This document shows, piece after piece, positions 48,610 to 57,365 of a stretch of 64,000 bases of DNA. The number at the start of each line of letters is the position of its first letter. Position 1 is the stretch's first letter. The stretch is from Micromonospora yangpuensis. GTDB taxonomy: Bacteria > Actinomycetota > Actinomycetes > Mycobacteriales > Micromonosporaceae. A program made the position numbers and the translations under genes. The notes beneath the pieces are model-generated. The model was not told the DNA's origin, ran no database searches, and saw only the letters and a list, made by a program, of their open reading frames with translations. The DNA is taken from contig NZ_FMIA01000002.1 in assembly GCF_900091615.1 (NCBI RefSeq), positions 124,001 through 188,000 of the forward strand, read 5' to 3'.

Positions 48610-48871
48610 CTGGTCTCGGGGCCGGACGCCGGCCGGCCGGTCACCGTCGTACCGGTCCCGCTACCCACGCCCCTGACCTGGCCCATGTCACCCTCCCGTG
48701 CCGTTTGCCCGGCGGCCTGCCTTCCCCGCGCAGCGTCCGTCATGCCCGGTCGAGCCGCCCGGTTTCGCCGTCGCCGCGCTTCGAACGGGTGCAGCCGGGC
48801 CCGCCCGTCGGGCATGGACCGGGCCGGCGGTGGAATCCCGGTGAGATGGTCGAGCAACCCGGGAGGACGTG

Positions 48872-49132
48872 ATGAACATGGTGTTGCAGCACCTCAGCGG
48901 GGCACACGAGATGATCCGGACATACAGTCGCAGGGTGGAGTTGCCGGTGCTGGGCGAGGTGGCGGTGCCACCACCGGACAAGGTCGCCTACTACGCAGGG
49001 GTGGGCGTGCTCGCCGCCATCGGGGTCATCGAGTGGCCGTTGGCGCTGGTCATCACCGCCGGTCACGTCCTGGCCGACCAGCACCTCTCCGGCCTGGCCA
49101 AGGGAGTCGGCGAGGCGCTGGAAACCGCCTGA
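48872..49132 (+). CDS. Small membrane protein, unknown
   Basis: 86 residues starting at ATG 48872 with GGGAGG 5 bases upstream; an overlapping GTG lies 3 bases earlier. The N-terminal half is amphipathic (MNMVLQHLSGAHEMIRTYSR). One or two hydrophobic segments follow (VAYYAGVGVLAAIGVIEWPL, ALVITAGHVLAD). The protein is divergent from the giant P-type ATPase and may share its regulation. I do not recognise a family. Confidence 0.65.
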   Translation: MNMVLQHLSGAHEMIRTYSRRVELPVLGEVAVPPPDKVAYYAGVGVLAAIGVIEWPLALVITAGHVLADQHLSGLAKGVGEALETA

Positions 49133-49180
49133 CGAAAACGGGTTGACCTGAAGCGGGGTTGAGGGAGCAGGCTCGACCCC

Positions 49181-50573
49181 ATGGTGATCGAAGCGTCGGT
49201 CGACACCGACGACCGGCTGTACGCCCCGCGGCTACGGGCGATGACGGTGGGCAGCGTCGCGCTGGTCTCCCTGCTGGCCTTCGAGGCGCTGGCGGTCGGC
49301 ACCGCCATGCCGACCGTGGCCCGCGCCCTGGACGGCCTGCCCCTGTACGGGCTGGCCTTCGGTGGCGCGTTCGCCTCCGGCGTGATCGCCATGGTGCTCT
49401 CCGGCATCTGGTGCGACGCGCGGGGCCCCCGGGCACCGATGTGGCACGGGGTGGGCTGGTTCGTGGCCGGTCTGCTGATCGCCGGGACCGCCCAGGTGAT
49501 GGGGCAGCTCGTGGTCGGCCGGCTGGTGCAGGGCTTCGGGTCCGGCCTGCTCATCGTGGCGCTGTACGTCATCGTCGGGCAGGCGTACCCGCAATGGTTG
49601 CGCCCGAAGGTCTTCGCCGCCTTCGCGGCGGCCTGGGTCGTACCGTCACTGGTCGGTCCGGCGGTGGCCGGACTGGTCGTCGAACACCTGGGCTGGCGGT
49701 GGGTGTTCCTGGCGGTGCCGGTGCTGGCCCTGCCGGCGGCGCTGCTGGTCCAACCGGGCCTCCGCGGGCTCGCACCGCAGGTCGCGACCCGCCCGGCGGA
49801 GGGTGCCCGGGCGCGGATCGCCTGGGCCTGCGTGGCGGGGGTGAGCGCCGCACTGCTGCACTACGGGGGGGCAGCAGCGCGGCGCGCCCGCCGCCGTCCT
49901 GGTCGGGGTGGCCCTGGTCGGGCTGGCCGGCTCCGCGCCCCGGTTGCTGCCGACCGGATTCCTGCGGGCGGCGCGCGGGCTGCCCACCGTGGTCGGCCTG
50001 CGTGGGCTGGCCGGGGCCGCCTTCGCCAGCGCCGAGGTGGTGATCCCGCTGATGCTCTCCCGGGAGCGGGGCTTCTCACCGACCGCCGCCGGTCTGGTGC
50101 TCACCACCGGCGCCCTCTCCTGGTCGCTGGGCTCCTGGCTGCAGGGACGGGTGTCGCCGCCCCGGTCACCGGCCACCCTGCCCCGGCTGGGGCTGACCTG
50201 CCTGACCGCCGGTACGGCGACGGTGGCGCTCGGCGTCCTGCCGGCCGTGCCGGTGGCGATCGGGATCCTCGGCTGGGCCGTCGCCGGCCTCGGCATGGGG
50301 CTGACCTTCCCGTCGCTGTCGGTGCTCACCCTGGGCCTCTCCGCCCCCGGTGAGCAGGGCCGCAACAGTTCCTCCCTGCAATTGGCCGACAACCTGTGCA
50401 CCGCGACCGTGCTGGCGCTGACCGGTACCCTGCTCGCCGCCAGTGCCGCCCCCGGCCCACCGACGTACCTGGCGATGTTCGCCGTGGCGGTCGGCTGCGG
50501 CGCGCTCGGTGCGGTGCTCGCCGGCCGGGTCGTGGTGCCGGCTGCTCCCCCGCTCGGGGCGCTGTCCGGCTGA
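49181..50573 (+). pseudogene. MFS transporter interrupted by a frameshift
   Basis: A 12-14 helix major facilitator protein split between two phases. The first part (49181 to about 49865, residues 1-228) has MFS motifs (GTAMPTVARALDGLPLYGL, GIWCDARGPRAP, VQGFGSGLLIVALYV). At a run of seven G (49865-49871) the frame shifts by one base, and coding continues in the other phase (LVGLAGSAPRLLPTGF, IPLMLSRERGFSPTAAG, NSSSLQLADNL) to the stop at 50573. With six G the helix reads on without a break. Either a recent inactivating mutation, phase variation or a sequencing error. Family resembles drug or metabolite exporters. Confidence 0.85.
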
Positions 50574-50615
50574 AACCCGTACGGGCCGGGCGGCCGGCCG
50601 GCAGGATCGGGGACG

Positions 50616-51257
50616 ATGAACTTCCTGACCCTCCTGCCGATGGCCGTGGTGATGGTGGCCGGCACCCAACTCGTCGCGGCGGTCTTCCTCGCCTCGGGCG
50701 ACCGGCCGCGCCCGGCGTCGCTGGGCTACCTGGCCGGTGCCGCGTTGGCCGTCACCACCGGGGTCACCGTGAGTTGGCTGGTCTTCCGGCTGGTCAAGGG
50801 CAGCGTGGACGACGACGGCGGCGGGCATCGGCGGATCGAGACCGTCATCGACTGGGTGGTGCTGGCCCTGCTGGTCGTGCTGGCGGTGATCGTGTTCGTC
50901 CGACGACACTCCAGCGGCCCGCCCCGGTGGATGGGCAAACTGCAACAGGCCGGCCCCGGGTACGCCTTCCGACTCGGGCTGCTGCTGATCCTGCTGATGC
51001 CCTCGGACGACATCACCATGGTGACCGTGGGGGCCAGCGCCGCCCGGCACGACCTGCCGTGGTGGCACCTGCTCCCGTTCATCCTGCTCACCCTCCTGCT
51101 GCTGGCCATCCCGCTGCTGACGCTGGTGCTGGCCGGCCGGCACGCCGCAGCGGAACTGCCCCGCATCCGGGACTGGGCGAACCGGCAGTCCTGGCTGGTC
51201 AGTGAGATCGTCATCGCCTTCTTCATCGTGCTCACCGGGGTGGATCTGCTCCGCTGA
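50616..51257 (+). CDS. GAP-family (Sap/LysE-like) membrane protein
   Basis: 213 residues with six predicted membrane helices and the layout of the GAP family (MNFLTLLPMAVVMVAGTQLV, KLQQAGPGYAFRLGLLLI, LMPSDDITMVTVGASAARHD). GAP proteins are linked to export of glycolipids in mycobacteria or lysine-exporter-like transport; substrate here unknown. A CAGGAT hexamer 8 bases before ATG 50616 may be a -10 element. It lies 42 bases after the MFS gene. Confidence 0.8.
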   Translation: MNFLTLLPMAVVMVAGTQLVAAVFLASGDRPRPASLGYLAGAALAVTTGVTVSWLVFRLVKGSVDDDGGGHRRIETVIDWVVLALLVVLAVIVFVRRHSSGPPRWMGKLQQAGPGYAFRLGLLLILLMPSDDITMVTVGASAARHDLPWWHLLPFILLTLLLLAIPLLTLVLAGRHAAAELPRIRDWANRQSWLVSEIVIAFFIVLTGVDLLR

Positions 51258-51341
51258 CGGCCGACATCGAGGCGGCGGCGCGGGCGGACCCGTTCGGGGG
51301 ACCCCGACGGCGACCGGACCCGGCGACGTTCCCGGTCCGCC

Positions 51342-51347
51342 TAACGT
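51342..51347 (+). promoter_or_regulatory. -10 element for leaderless mRNA
   Basis: TAACGT, 6 bases before ATG 51354, without ribosome site. Confidence 0.5.
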
Positions 51348-51353
51348 GACGGC

Positions 51354-51548
51354 ATGTTCACACTGGTGGCGATGGCGATCCTCTACGTCTTCGGTTTCGT
51401 CTTCCTCTACGGCGTGATCCGGGTGGCGGTCCGGCACGCCATGGAGGATCTGGACGCCCGCCGGGCGGAAGCACACCGGATGGACCGGGCGGTCACCGCG
51501 CACGAACGGAACTTCATCCGCGAGAACGAGTTCCTCGCCAACGGCTGA
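51354..51548 (+). CDS. Small single-pass membrane protein
   Basis: 64 residues. A hydrophobic helix (MFTLVAMAILYVFGFVFLYGV, first 20 or so residues) is followed by a charged helical tail (RHAMEDLDARRAEAHRMD, HERNFIRENEFLANG). No family recognised. Its upstream -10 element and clean codon pattern support expression. Function unknown. Confidence 0.6.
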   Translation: MFTLVAMAILYVFGFVFLYGVIRVAVRHAMEDLDARRAEAHRMDRAVTAHERNFIRENEFLANG

Positions 51549-51591
51549 CCTGGTGCTCCACCTGTCGGGGGTGGGTGCGAGGATCGCTGTC

Positions 51592-52140
51592 GTGATGGGG
51601 ACGCTGAAGACCGAGCCCGCCCGCAGCCGCCTGGACCTGCTCGCCGCGCCGGTCGCCGCCGCGCTCGGCCAGTGGCCCGCCGACGCGCCGGTGGACGTCG
51701 ACGACGTACTGGTCGCGCCGATCGATCCGGAGCTGGCCGACACGGCCGCGTTCTGTGCCGCGTACCAGGTGGAGTTGGCGGCCTCGGCAAACTGCGTGAT
51801 CGTCGCCGGCAAGCGCGAGGGCGAGATCCGCTACGCCGCCTGCATGGTCCTGGCGACCACCCGGGCCGACGTCAACGGCGTGGTGCGGCGGGCGCTCGAC
51901 GTGCGCAAGGCCAGTTTCGCCCCGATGTCCGACGCGGTCGAGCTGACCGGCATGGAGTACGGCGGGATCACCCCGATCGGGTTGCCGGAGCAGTGGCCGA
52001 TCCTGGTGGACTCCCGGGTGATCGCCACCCGACACGTGATCATCGGTTCCGGCGTACGGCGCAGCAAGATCGCGCTGCCCGGTCCGGCACTCGGCGCGCT
52101 GCCCGGGGCGCGGGTCGTCGAGGGACTGGCCCGCGGCTGA
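51592..52140 (+). CDS. YbaK/EbsC-like aminoacyl-tRNA deacylase
   Basis: About 182 residues. YbaK/ProX-type proteins hydrolyse mischarged aminoacyl-tRNA. Family-like segments include ANCVIVAGKREGEIRYAACM, ADVNGVVRRALDVRKASF, GMEYGGITPIGLPEQWPI and VIIGSGVRRSKIALPG. GTG 51592 is chosen because GAGGAT ends 7 bases upstream, giving a leaderless geometry; ATG 51595 and GTG 51553 are alternatives. The convergent gap after it holds a candidate parS site. Confidence 0.8.
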   Translation: MMGTLKTEPARSRLDLLAAPVAAALGQWPADAPVDVDDVLVAPIDPELADTAAFCAAYQVELAASANCVIVAGKREGEIRYAACMVLATTRADVNGVVRRALDVRKASFAPMSDAVELTGMEYGGITPIGLPEQWPILVDSRVIATRHVIIGSGVRRSKIALPGPALGALPGARVVEGLARG

Positions 52141-52219
52141 AAGCTCTTGGAGGATTTCGGCCCGGAGGGGCACATTTCTTCCAAGATCTCCCTCGCGGGT
52201 CTATCACGCGTGTCGATGT

Positions 52220-52235
52220 TGTTGCACGTGAAACA
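52220..52235. other. Candidate parS (ParB-binding) site
   Basis: TGTTGCACGTGAAACA matches the bacterial parS consensus TGTTTCACGTGAAACA at 15 of 16 positions. It lies in a 110-bp gap between convergent genes, and parS sites cluster near oriC in actinobacteria, as does gyrA at the start of this window. I noticed no second near-perfect copy. The same gap also holds a weak inverted repeat (TCTTGGAGGA / TCTTCCAAGA, 52145-52188). Confidence 0.75.
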
Positions 52236-52250
52236 TTGCCGGAGTGCAGG

Positions 52251-52886
52251 TCAGTGTGGTGCGGACTCGCGCTGGGCCACCTCGGTCAGGGCGGCGAGCA
52301 GGGTCTGCGGCTCCTGAGCGCCGGTCACCGCGTACTTTCCGGCCAGGACGAAGGTCGGCACGCTGGTGACGCCGAGCTCCCGCGCGGCGGCCAGGTCGGC
52401 GGCGAGCTCGGTGCTGCCGGCGGTGGAGTCCAGGTGGGCGCGGGCGGCGGTGGCGTCCAGGCCGACCGAGCCGGCGATCCCGGCCAACGCCTCCCGCGAG
52501 CCGACGTCCACCCCGTCGGCGAAGTGTGCCTGGTAGAGCGCCTCGACCAGCTCGGCGCTGTGCCCCTGCCCGTCGGCGTACCGGATCAGCCGGTGCGCGT
52601 CGAAGGTGTTGGCGGCGATCGCCCGAGCGAAGTCCATCCGCAGTCCGACCCCGGCCGCGACCTGGGTGACCTGACCGACCATCTGCTCCATCCGGTCCGG
52701 GCCGCCGAACTTGGCAGCCAGGGCCTCGACCAGCGGTACCGGCTGCGGCACCGGCGAGGGGTCAAGCTGGAACGGCCGGTACCGGAGGGTGGCCGTGCCG
52801 TCGTACGACGCCAGCGCCTGCTCCAGCCGCCGCTTGCCGATCCAGCACCAGGGGCAGACCACGTCCGCGTAGATTTCGATCTCCAT
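52251..52886 (-). CDS. DsbA-family (FrnE-like) oxidoreductase
   Basis: 211 residues, thioredoxin fold with helical insertion. The active site C11-P-W-C14 follows MEIEIYADVV. Conserved FrnE-like segments include GKRRLEQALASYDG, YRPFQLDPSPVPQPVP, NTFDAHRLIRYADGQG and GVTSVPTFVLAGKYAVTGAQ (cis-Pro loop V-P-T). There is no signal peptide, so it is a cytosolic disulfide oxidoreductase or 2-hydroxychromene isomerase relative. ATG 52886 is chosen; a GTG 15 bases upstream is possible. Confidence 0.9.
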   Translation of the reverse strand: MEIEIYADVVCPWCWIGKRRLEQALASYDGTATLRYRPFQLDPSPVPQPVPLVEALAAKFGGPDRMEQMVGQVTQVAAGVGLRMDFARAIAANTFDAHRLIRYADGQGHSAELVEALYQAHFADGVDVGSREALAGIAGSVGLDATAARAHLDSTAGSTELAADLAAARELGVTSVPTFVLAGKYAVTGAQEPQTLLAALTEVAQRESAPH

Positions 52887-52903
52887 GCCCGTGGGCAACA
52901 CCC

Positions 52904-53067
52904 TGCTCAGGCGCTCTGTTCCCGCCCGGCCTCGGCTCAGGCGGTCTGCCCGGCGGGCGCCTGGGCTCCGGTGGCTCTGCTCGGGGTGCCCAGGCTCAGG
53001 CGGCGTACCGGGTGGGGGGTTTGCGCTCGGCGGCTCTGTCGGTCCCGAGGCTCAGGCGGTCTGCTCG
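52904..53067. repeat. Degenerate repeats of the sufE 3' end
   Basis: GGCTCAGGCGGTCTGCYCG occurs nearly intact at 52934-52952 and 53049-53067, with weaker versions at 52904-52919 and 52993-53003. The copy at 53049 is the real 3' end of the sufE gene including its stop codon. The others lie downstream of it and look like decayed duplications. Confidence 0.7.
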
Positions 53068-53480
53068 CGGACCTGGCGCTTGAGCCGGGCGAGAATCGCG
53101 GTGCCGCCGCGGACCCGCAACGGGCTGATCGCCTGGGCCAGCCCCATCCGCTGGTACAGGTCGTCCGGCACCGCGAGCACCTCGGCGGCGCTCGCCCCGG
53201 CCAGCCCCTCGGCGAGGATGCCGGCGAAGGCGCGGGTGGTCGGTGCCTCCGGCGGGCAGTCGAACCAGGTGGTCACGGTGCCGTCCGGGGTGACCTGGGC
53301 GCGCAGGAAGAAGGCCGTCTGGCACTCCGGCACCTGCTCCATCCCGGCCCGGTCGGCCAGCTCGGCCGGCAGTGGCGGGATGACGTCGGCGTACTCCAGC
53401 ATCATCTCCAGCACCACGTCCCGGGGTGCGGCGGCGAACTCGTCGACGATCTCGGCCAGCTTGGTGGGCATCTCGGGCAT
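53052..53480 (-). CDS. sufE: SufE-family sulfur acceptor
   Basis: 142 residues. SufE accepts persulfide sulfur from a SufS-type cysteine desulfurase for Fe-S cluster assembly. The acceptor cysteine is C53 in EQVPECQTAFFLRAQV, matching E. coli C51. N-terminal PTKLAEIVDEFAAAPRD and C-terminal YQRMGLAQAISPLRVRG fit the family. No SufS gene is adjacent, but a rhodanese lies 4 kb away. The gene's 3' end is duplicated in the downstream gap. Confidence 0.92.
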   Translation of the reverse strand: MPEMPTKLAEIVDEFAAAPRDVVLEMMLEYADVIPPLPAELADRAGMEQVPECQTAFFLRAQVTPDGTVTTWFDCPPEAPTTRAFAGILAEGLAGASAAEVLAVPDDLYQRMGLAQAISPLRVRGGTAILARLKRQVREQTA

Positions 53481-53655
53481 CAGATCAGGCTACCGCCGAC
53501 GGCCGGCCCGGTATCGGGTGCCGGGCGGTGCCTCCGCCCAGCCCGGGTTGCTGCGTCGGAGCTGGTGACCGCCCCGGGTCGGCGGGTGGTCACCAGCTGC
53601 CGGAGACTGCCCGGTCTTGCCGGGCGGGGTGCCTGCCCAACGGGATCGACGAGGT

Positions 53656-54081
53656 TCACGTACTGGGGGCGTGTTCGCTGATCTCACTGAGCGCAGAGGT
53701 GGGGTCGAACTGCATCGCCAGGTCGCCGAGGGAGACGATGCCTACCAACTTCCGCTCGGCATCACAGACCAGCACCCGGCGGATGCCCCGCTCGCGCATG
53801 AGCGCCGCCGCCTCACCGGCGCTGGCGTTCTGCTCGATCATCACCACCTCCCGGGTGGTGATCGACCCGATCGTGGTGACTCTCGGATCACTGCACTCGG
53901 CCACCGATCGCACCACGATGTCCCGGTCGGTGACCAGGCCGGCGAGAGTGGCACCCTCGGTGACCACGACGTCTCCGATGTCCGCCTCCTTCATCACCCT
54001 GGCAGCCTCGTCCAGAGTGGTTTCGGCGGGTAGGTAGACGACCTGTCTGGTCATGACGTCGCTGACCCGGTAACCGGTCAT
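53656..54081 (-). CDS. CBS-domain pair protein
   Basis: 141 residues made of two CBS domains (about 7-65 and 70-130): VSDVMTRQVVYLPAETTLDE, GLVTDRDIVVRSVAE, EVVMIEQNASAGEAAALM and GIVSLGDLAMQFD. Such stand-alone pairs bind adenosyl nucleotides and act as regulators. The acidic C-terminus ends EHAPST. No partner enzyme is nearby. Start ATG 54081. Confidence 0.9.
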   Translation of the reverse strand: MTGYRVSDVMTRQVVYLPAETTLDEAARVMKEADIGDVVVTEGATLAGLVTDRDIVVRSVAECSDPRVTTIGSITTREVVMIEQNASAGEAAALMRERGIRRVLVCDAERKLVGIVSLGDLAMQFDPTSALSEISEHAPST

Positions 54082-54267
54082 AAGAGCCTCCGAAGCGCAG
54101 GAATCCCGATCCGAGGGAGTTACCCCGTCACGTGATCGCTACACCCCCGGCCGCCCGCAGCCGCAGCGACGCGGAACGCATCGGTCAGGTCGGCAACCCA
54201 CAACCGGGAACATGGCGTCTGGAGTAGCGACAGCGTCCCGCACCTTCCCATCGAAGGGCCAGCCCGG

Positions 54268-54813
54268 GTGGACTTCCAACCAACGGAGTTCGACGACTTC
54301 GTCCGCAGCCGCACCCCTGCGTTGCTGCGGTCGGCCTACCTGCTCACCGGGGACCAGCACCTCGCCGAGGATCTCGTCCAGTCCGCGCTGGCCCGTACCC
54401 ACCGGGCCTGGCACCAGGTGGGGCGCTCCGGCAACTTCGAGGCGTACACCCGGAAGACGATGTACCACCTGCAGGTCTCCTGGTGGCGTCGTCGACGGTT
54501 GGCCGAGTCGATGCCGGGTGACCTGCCGGAGCCGCGTGGCGCCGCTCCTGACCACGCCCAGCAGACAAACCTGCGCCTCACCCTCCACGACGCGTTGAGC
54601 AAGCTCACCGCCCGGCAGCGGGCGGTGCTCGTCCTGCGTTTCTTCGAGGACCGCTCCGAGGCCGAGGCTGCCGACGTGCTCGGCGTGACCATCGGCACGG
54701 TGAAGAGCCAAACGGCGAAGGCGCTGGCGAAACTACGGGTCGTCGCCCCGGACCTCGCCGACCCGATTGTCCCGGAAGTTGACCCGTGTTCTCTGGAAGA
54801 GGTTCTTCGATGA
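54268..54813 (+). CDS. SigE-family ECF RNA polymerase sigma factor
   Basis: 181 residues from GTG 54268. Region 2 has LLRSAYLLTGDQHLAEDLVQ and ALARTHRAWHQVGRSGNFEA. Region 4 has LTARQRAVLVLRFFEDRSEA and VLGVTIGTVKSQTAKALAKL. This is the actinobacterial SigE-type (ECF) group. It is coupled by an ATGA overlap to a membrane protein gene that is probably its anti-sigma factor. Confidence 0.92.
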   Translation: MDFQPTEFDDFVRSRTPALLRSAYLLTGDQHLAEDLVQSALARTHRAWHQVGRSGNFEAYTRKTMYHLQVSWWRRRRLAESMPGDLPEPRGAAPDHAQQTNLRLTLHDALSKLTARQRAVLVLRFFEDRSEAEAADVLGVTIGTVKSQTAKALAKLRVVAPDLADPIVPEVDPCSLEEVLR

Positions 54814-55964
54814 GCAACGACCGGCTTCGGTACGCGTTGACGGAACTGGCCGACGAGGCGCTTCCGGTCGACCTTCGGGACCGGACCCTGCGCAGTTCCC
54901 GTCGCCTCGGTATCCGGCGTACGGTAGCCGGCTCGGCCGCCACCCTGATACTGCTCGGCGGCTCAGCCGGGGCCCTGCTGGCGAACCCTCGGCAGCACAC
55001 CGACCCGCCCCCGATCGCCGCTACCCTGCCGAACCCCCGGCAGCTTCCTGGGCAGGCGTGGCCGGTGCCGCAGGCCGGTGGCGTCGAAACGGAGAATCCG
55101 ACGTTCGGCCGACTCTTCTACCTGCCACCGTCGACCGAGGGGAACGACGGCCCCATGGCGTCGGTGCCGCTGTCGTCGTGGCGGCCCGGAACGGCCCCCG
55201 ACGAACTGCTCGATCTGCCGGTGCAGACCGCCTTGAACACCGTGGCCGTCTCTCCGGACGGCCAGCGGGTCGTCTGGGTGGAGCAGGAAGGGTTGCTCTT
55301 CCGGTCTGACCTTGCCGACCCGGCACGAATCGTGGTGGCCAGTAGCATCGACGGCTCGTGCTGGGTGCCAGCGTGGCTACCGGACTCCCGGCGCCTTGGC
55401 ATCGCCTTGGCTGTCGACAGTAAGCAGCAGCAGAGCGGTGACAGCAGGGAGTACCGGACCCGTTTCTTGGAGCTTCCCCGGGCGAAACTCAGCGGTGACG
55501 CGCCACGCGAAGGTTGCTTTCCGCTCTGGTCGGCGAACGGCCGGGTGTTGGCGTACACCGGCTTCGCAGACGGTCGGGCGTTCGTCACCGAGCCGGCCAA
55601 CGGAACCCGCCGGACCGTACCTGGACTGGGGGCGGGCGAGAAGCACGAGACGTGGGGACTGACCAGCATCGCGCCGGACGGCCGAATGGTCGCCCTCCAC
55701 GTCCGGCAGCGGGAGACGACCGCCTCCGACGATCCGGGGCCGATCGTGGTGCTGGACACCCGGACCGGTGCCCAGATCGACCTGCCGCTGGACGGTCGGC
55801 CGCTGCGCCAGGCGTACTTCCAGGCTGATGGCACCCTGGTGGCGCGGGTCTCCGCCGGCAGTGCCACCGTCCTGGTGCTGATCGGTGCCGACGGCCGGAA
55901 ACTCGACGAGGTTCGGGAGCCGGTCGAGCTGAACGGCCTGCGGGTCATCTCCGTCACCCGATGA
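54810..55964 (+). CDS. Putative anti-sigma factor with extracellular propeller-like domain
   Basis: 384 residues. A short cytoplasmic N-terminus (MSNDRLRYALTELADEALPV, about 1-37), one transmembrane helix about 38-58 (TVAGSAATLILLGGSAGALL), and a large external region with beta-propeller-like repeats (VAVSPDGQRVVWVEQEG, WLPDSRRLGIAL, WSANGRVLAYTGF, IAPDGRMVALHV). The gene order and the 4-bp overlap with the sigma gene suggest it holds the sigma factor at the membrane. The N-terminus lacks a clear zinc-binding anti-sigma motif, so the role is inferred. Confidence 0.72.
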   Translation: MSNDRLRYALTELADEALPVDLRDRTLRSSRRLGIRRTVAGSAATLILLGGSAGALLANPRQHTDPPPIAATLPNPRQLPGQAWPVPQAGGVETENPTFGRLFYLPPSTEGNDGPMASVPLSSWRPGTAPDELLDLPVQTALNTVAVSPDGQRVVWVEQEGLLFRSDLADPARIVVASSIDGSCWVPAWLPDSRRLGIALAVDSKQQQSGDSREYRTRFLELPRAKLSGDAPREGCFPLWSANGRVLAYTGFADGRAFVTEPANGTRRTVPGLGAGEKHETWGLTSIAPDGRMVALHVRQRETTASDDPGPIVVLDTRTGAQIDLPLDGRPLRQAYFQADGTLVARVSAGSATVLVLIGADGRKLDEVREPVELNGLRVISVTR

Positions 55965-56047
55965 TCCGGCAGTACGGTCCCGGGAGGGTGCCGCCGGGCA
56001 GACGGTTGCCGATCAGCCGCCGTCCGCCCCGCGCGACCCTGTCCGAT

Positions 56048-56100
56048 GTAAGGAGGGGACCCTTCTCTACCGTATGCGTTAACAGGGGGCCCTTCCTTAC
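56048..56100. repeat. Palindromic repeat element, short form, copy 2
   Basis: A 53-bp element from GTAAGGA to TCCTTAC (terminal inverted repeat). Inner GGGACCCTTCTCTACC is followed by GCGTTAACAGGGGGCCCTTCC, the same right half as the long copies. It lies 20 bases before the SGNH hydrolase start. Confidence 0.9.
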
Positions 56101-56120
56101 CTGCGGAGCGGAGGTTTTTG

Positions 56121-56888
56121 GTGGGCTGGCGCAGTTTCGTGGCGGTCGGGGACAGTTTCACCGAGGGAATGGACGACGCCTACCCGGACGGCAGTTACCG
56201 GGGGTGGGCGGATCTGGTGGCGACCCGGCTGGCCGCCGAGGTCGGGCCGGAGTTCCGGTACGCGAACCTCGCCATCCGGGGGCGGCTCTTCCTGAACGTG
56301 GTGGCCGAGCAGGTGCCGGTCGCGGTGGCGATGAAGCCGGACCTGATCAGTTTCGCCGCCGGCGGCAACGACGTGCTGCGCCGCAACTTCGACTCGCAGT
56401 CCCTGGTGGCGCGCTACGACCGGGTGATCGGTCGGCTGCGCTCCGGGGGTGCGGACGTGGTGGTCTTCCGGTTCGCCGACCTGATGGCCCGACTGCCGGG
56501 GCAGCGACTGGTCGCACCCCGGGTCAAGCTGCTCAACCAGGCTGTCGGCGAGACCGCCGAACGACACGGGGCGATCATGGTCGACCTCTTCGCCGACGAC
56601 ACGTTCCTCAATCCGATGCTCTGGAGTACCGACCGGCTGCACCTGTCGCCGGCCGGGCACCGGCGGGTGGCCGGGCAGGTGCTCACCGCGCTCGGGGTCG
56701 GCTGCGACGAGGAGTGGCTGCTGGTGCCGCCGCACCCGCAACCGTCGCCCTGGCTGGCGGCCCGCGCCGCCGACCTGCGCTGGGCCGGTCGCCATCTCGC
56801 CCCGTGGGTGAAGCGGCGGCTGACCGGGCGCTCCTCCGGCGACACCGTGACCGCCAAGCGTCCGCTGCTCGGCCCGTTGGCCGACTGA
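56121..56888 (+). CDS. SGNH/GDSL-family hydrolase
   Basis: 255 residues. Block I FVAVGDSFTEGMDD (S12), block III GGND and block V DRLHLSPAGH (Asp-His) give a complete catalytic set for an esterase or lipase. There is no signal peptide. GTG 56121 is chosen since GGAGCGGAGG ends 6 bases upstream; TTG at 56118 is also possible. The next gene begins one base after its stop, so the two are probably cotranscribed. Confidence 0.9.
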   Translation: MGWRSFVAVGDSFTEGMDDAYPDGSYRGWADLVATRLAAEVGPEFRYANLAIRGRLFLNVVAEQVPVAVAMKPDLISFAAGGNDVLRRNFDSQSLVARYDRVIGRLRSGGADVVVFRFADLMARLPGQRLVAPRVKLLNQAVGETAERHGAIMVDLFADDTFLNPMLWSTDRLHLSPAGHRRVAGQVLTALGVGCDEEWLLVPPHPQPSPWLAARAADLRWAGRHLAPWVKRRLTGRSSGDTVTAKRPLLGPLAD

Positions 56889-56889
56889 C

Positions 56890-57336
56890 ATGCGTACCCT
56901 GCACGTCGCCGACGCGCTGCGGCTCGGCCCCGACGGGAGTGCCCGGCCCGGGTCGGCGGTGCTGGTCGGCGGGGAACGGGTCGAGGCGATCGGTCCGGCC
57001 GACGAGCTGCTCGGCGCGTACCCGGGGGTGCGGGTGCGGCGGTGGGCCGGCGTGCTGGGGCCGGCGCTGGTGCACGACGGACCGCTGCCGGCCGCCCCGA
57101 CGCCGCGCGAGCGGGTGCACGCCCTGTTCCGGATGGGGGTGAGCGCGGTGCCGGCGGCCTGGCTGACCGACCCCGAGCTGCGGGCGGTGGCGCTGCGCAG
57201 CCGCCTCGCGGTGCCCGAGGCGGATGCCCCCCGGGTGCTCACCGTCGGTGGCCGGGCCGACCTGGCGGTCTTCGGCCCCGACGGGGTCTGCCGGGCCACC
57301 GTGCTCGCCGGTCGGCTGGTGCACCGGGCCACCTGA
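56890..57336 (+). CDS. Imidazolonepropionase-like (amidohydrolase remnant) protein
   Basis: 148 residues resembling the beta-sandwich ends of amidohydrolases ([39 protein letters not shown], and at the C-terminus [30 protein letters not shown]). The metal-binding TIM barrel is missing, so hydrolase activity is unlikely. Small proteins of this type are annotated imidazolonepropionase-like in actinobacteria. Cotranscribed with the SGNH hydrolase. Confidence 0.75.
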   Translation: MRTLHVADALRLGPDGSARPGSAVLVGGERVEAIGPADELLGAYPGVRVRRWAGVLGPALVHDGPLPAAPTPRERVHALFRMGVSAVPAAWLTDPELRAVALRSRLAVPEADAPRVLTVGGRADLAVFGPDGVCRATVLAGRLVHRAT

Positions 57337-57352
57337 GCGGCCGGGATCGGCG

Positions 57353-57358
57353 TAGGTT
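57353..57358 (+). promoter_or_regulatory. -10 element for leaderless rhodanese mRNA
   Basis: TAGGTT, 7 bases before ATG 57366, no ribosome site. Confidence 0.5.
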
Positions 57359-57365
57359 GGATTTC

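Noticed and set aside
49860..49875. Programmed ribosomal frameshift in MFS gene
   Set aside because: A run of G alone lacks a known slippery heptamer with downstream structure, and transporters of this type do not use one; error or mutation is simpler.
54120..54135. Second parS-like motif TCACGTGAT
   Set aside because: Only the central CACGTG half matches; flanks diverge from the consensus.
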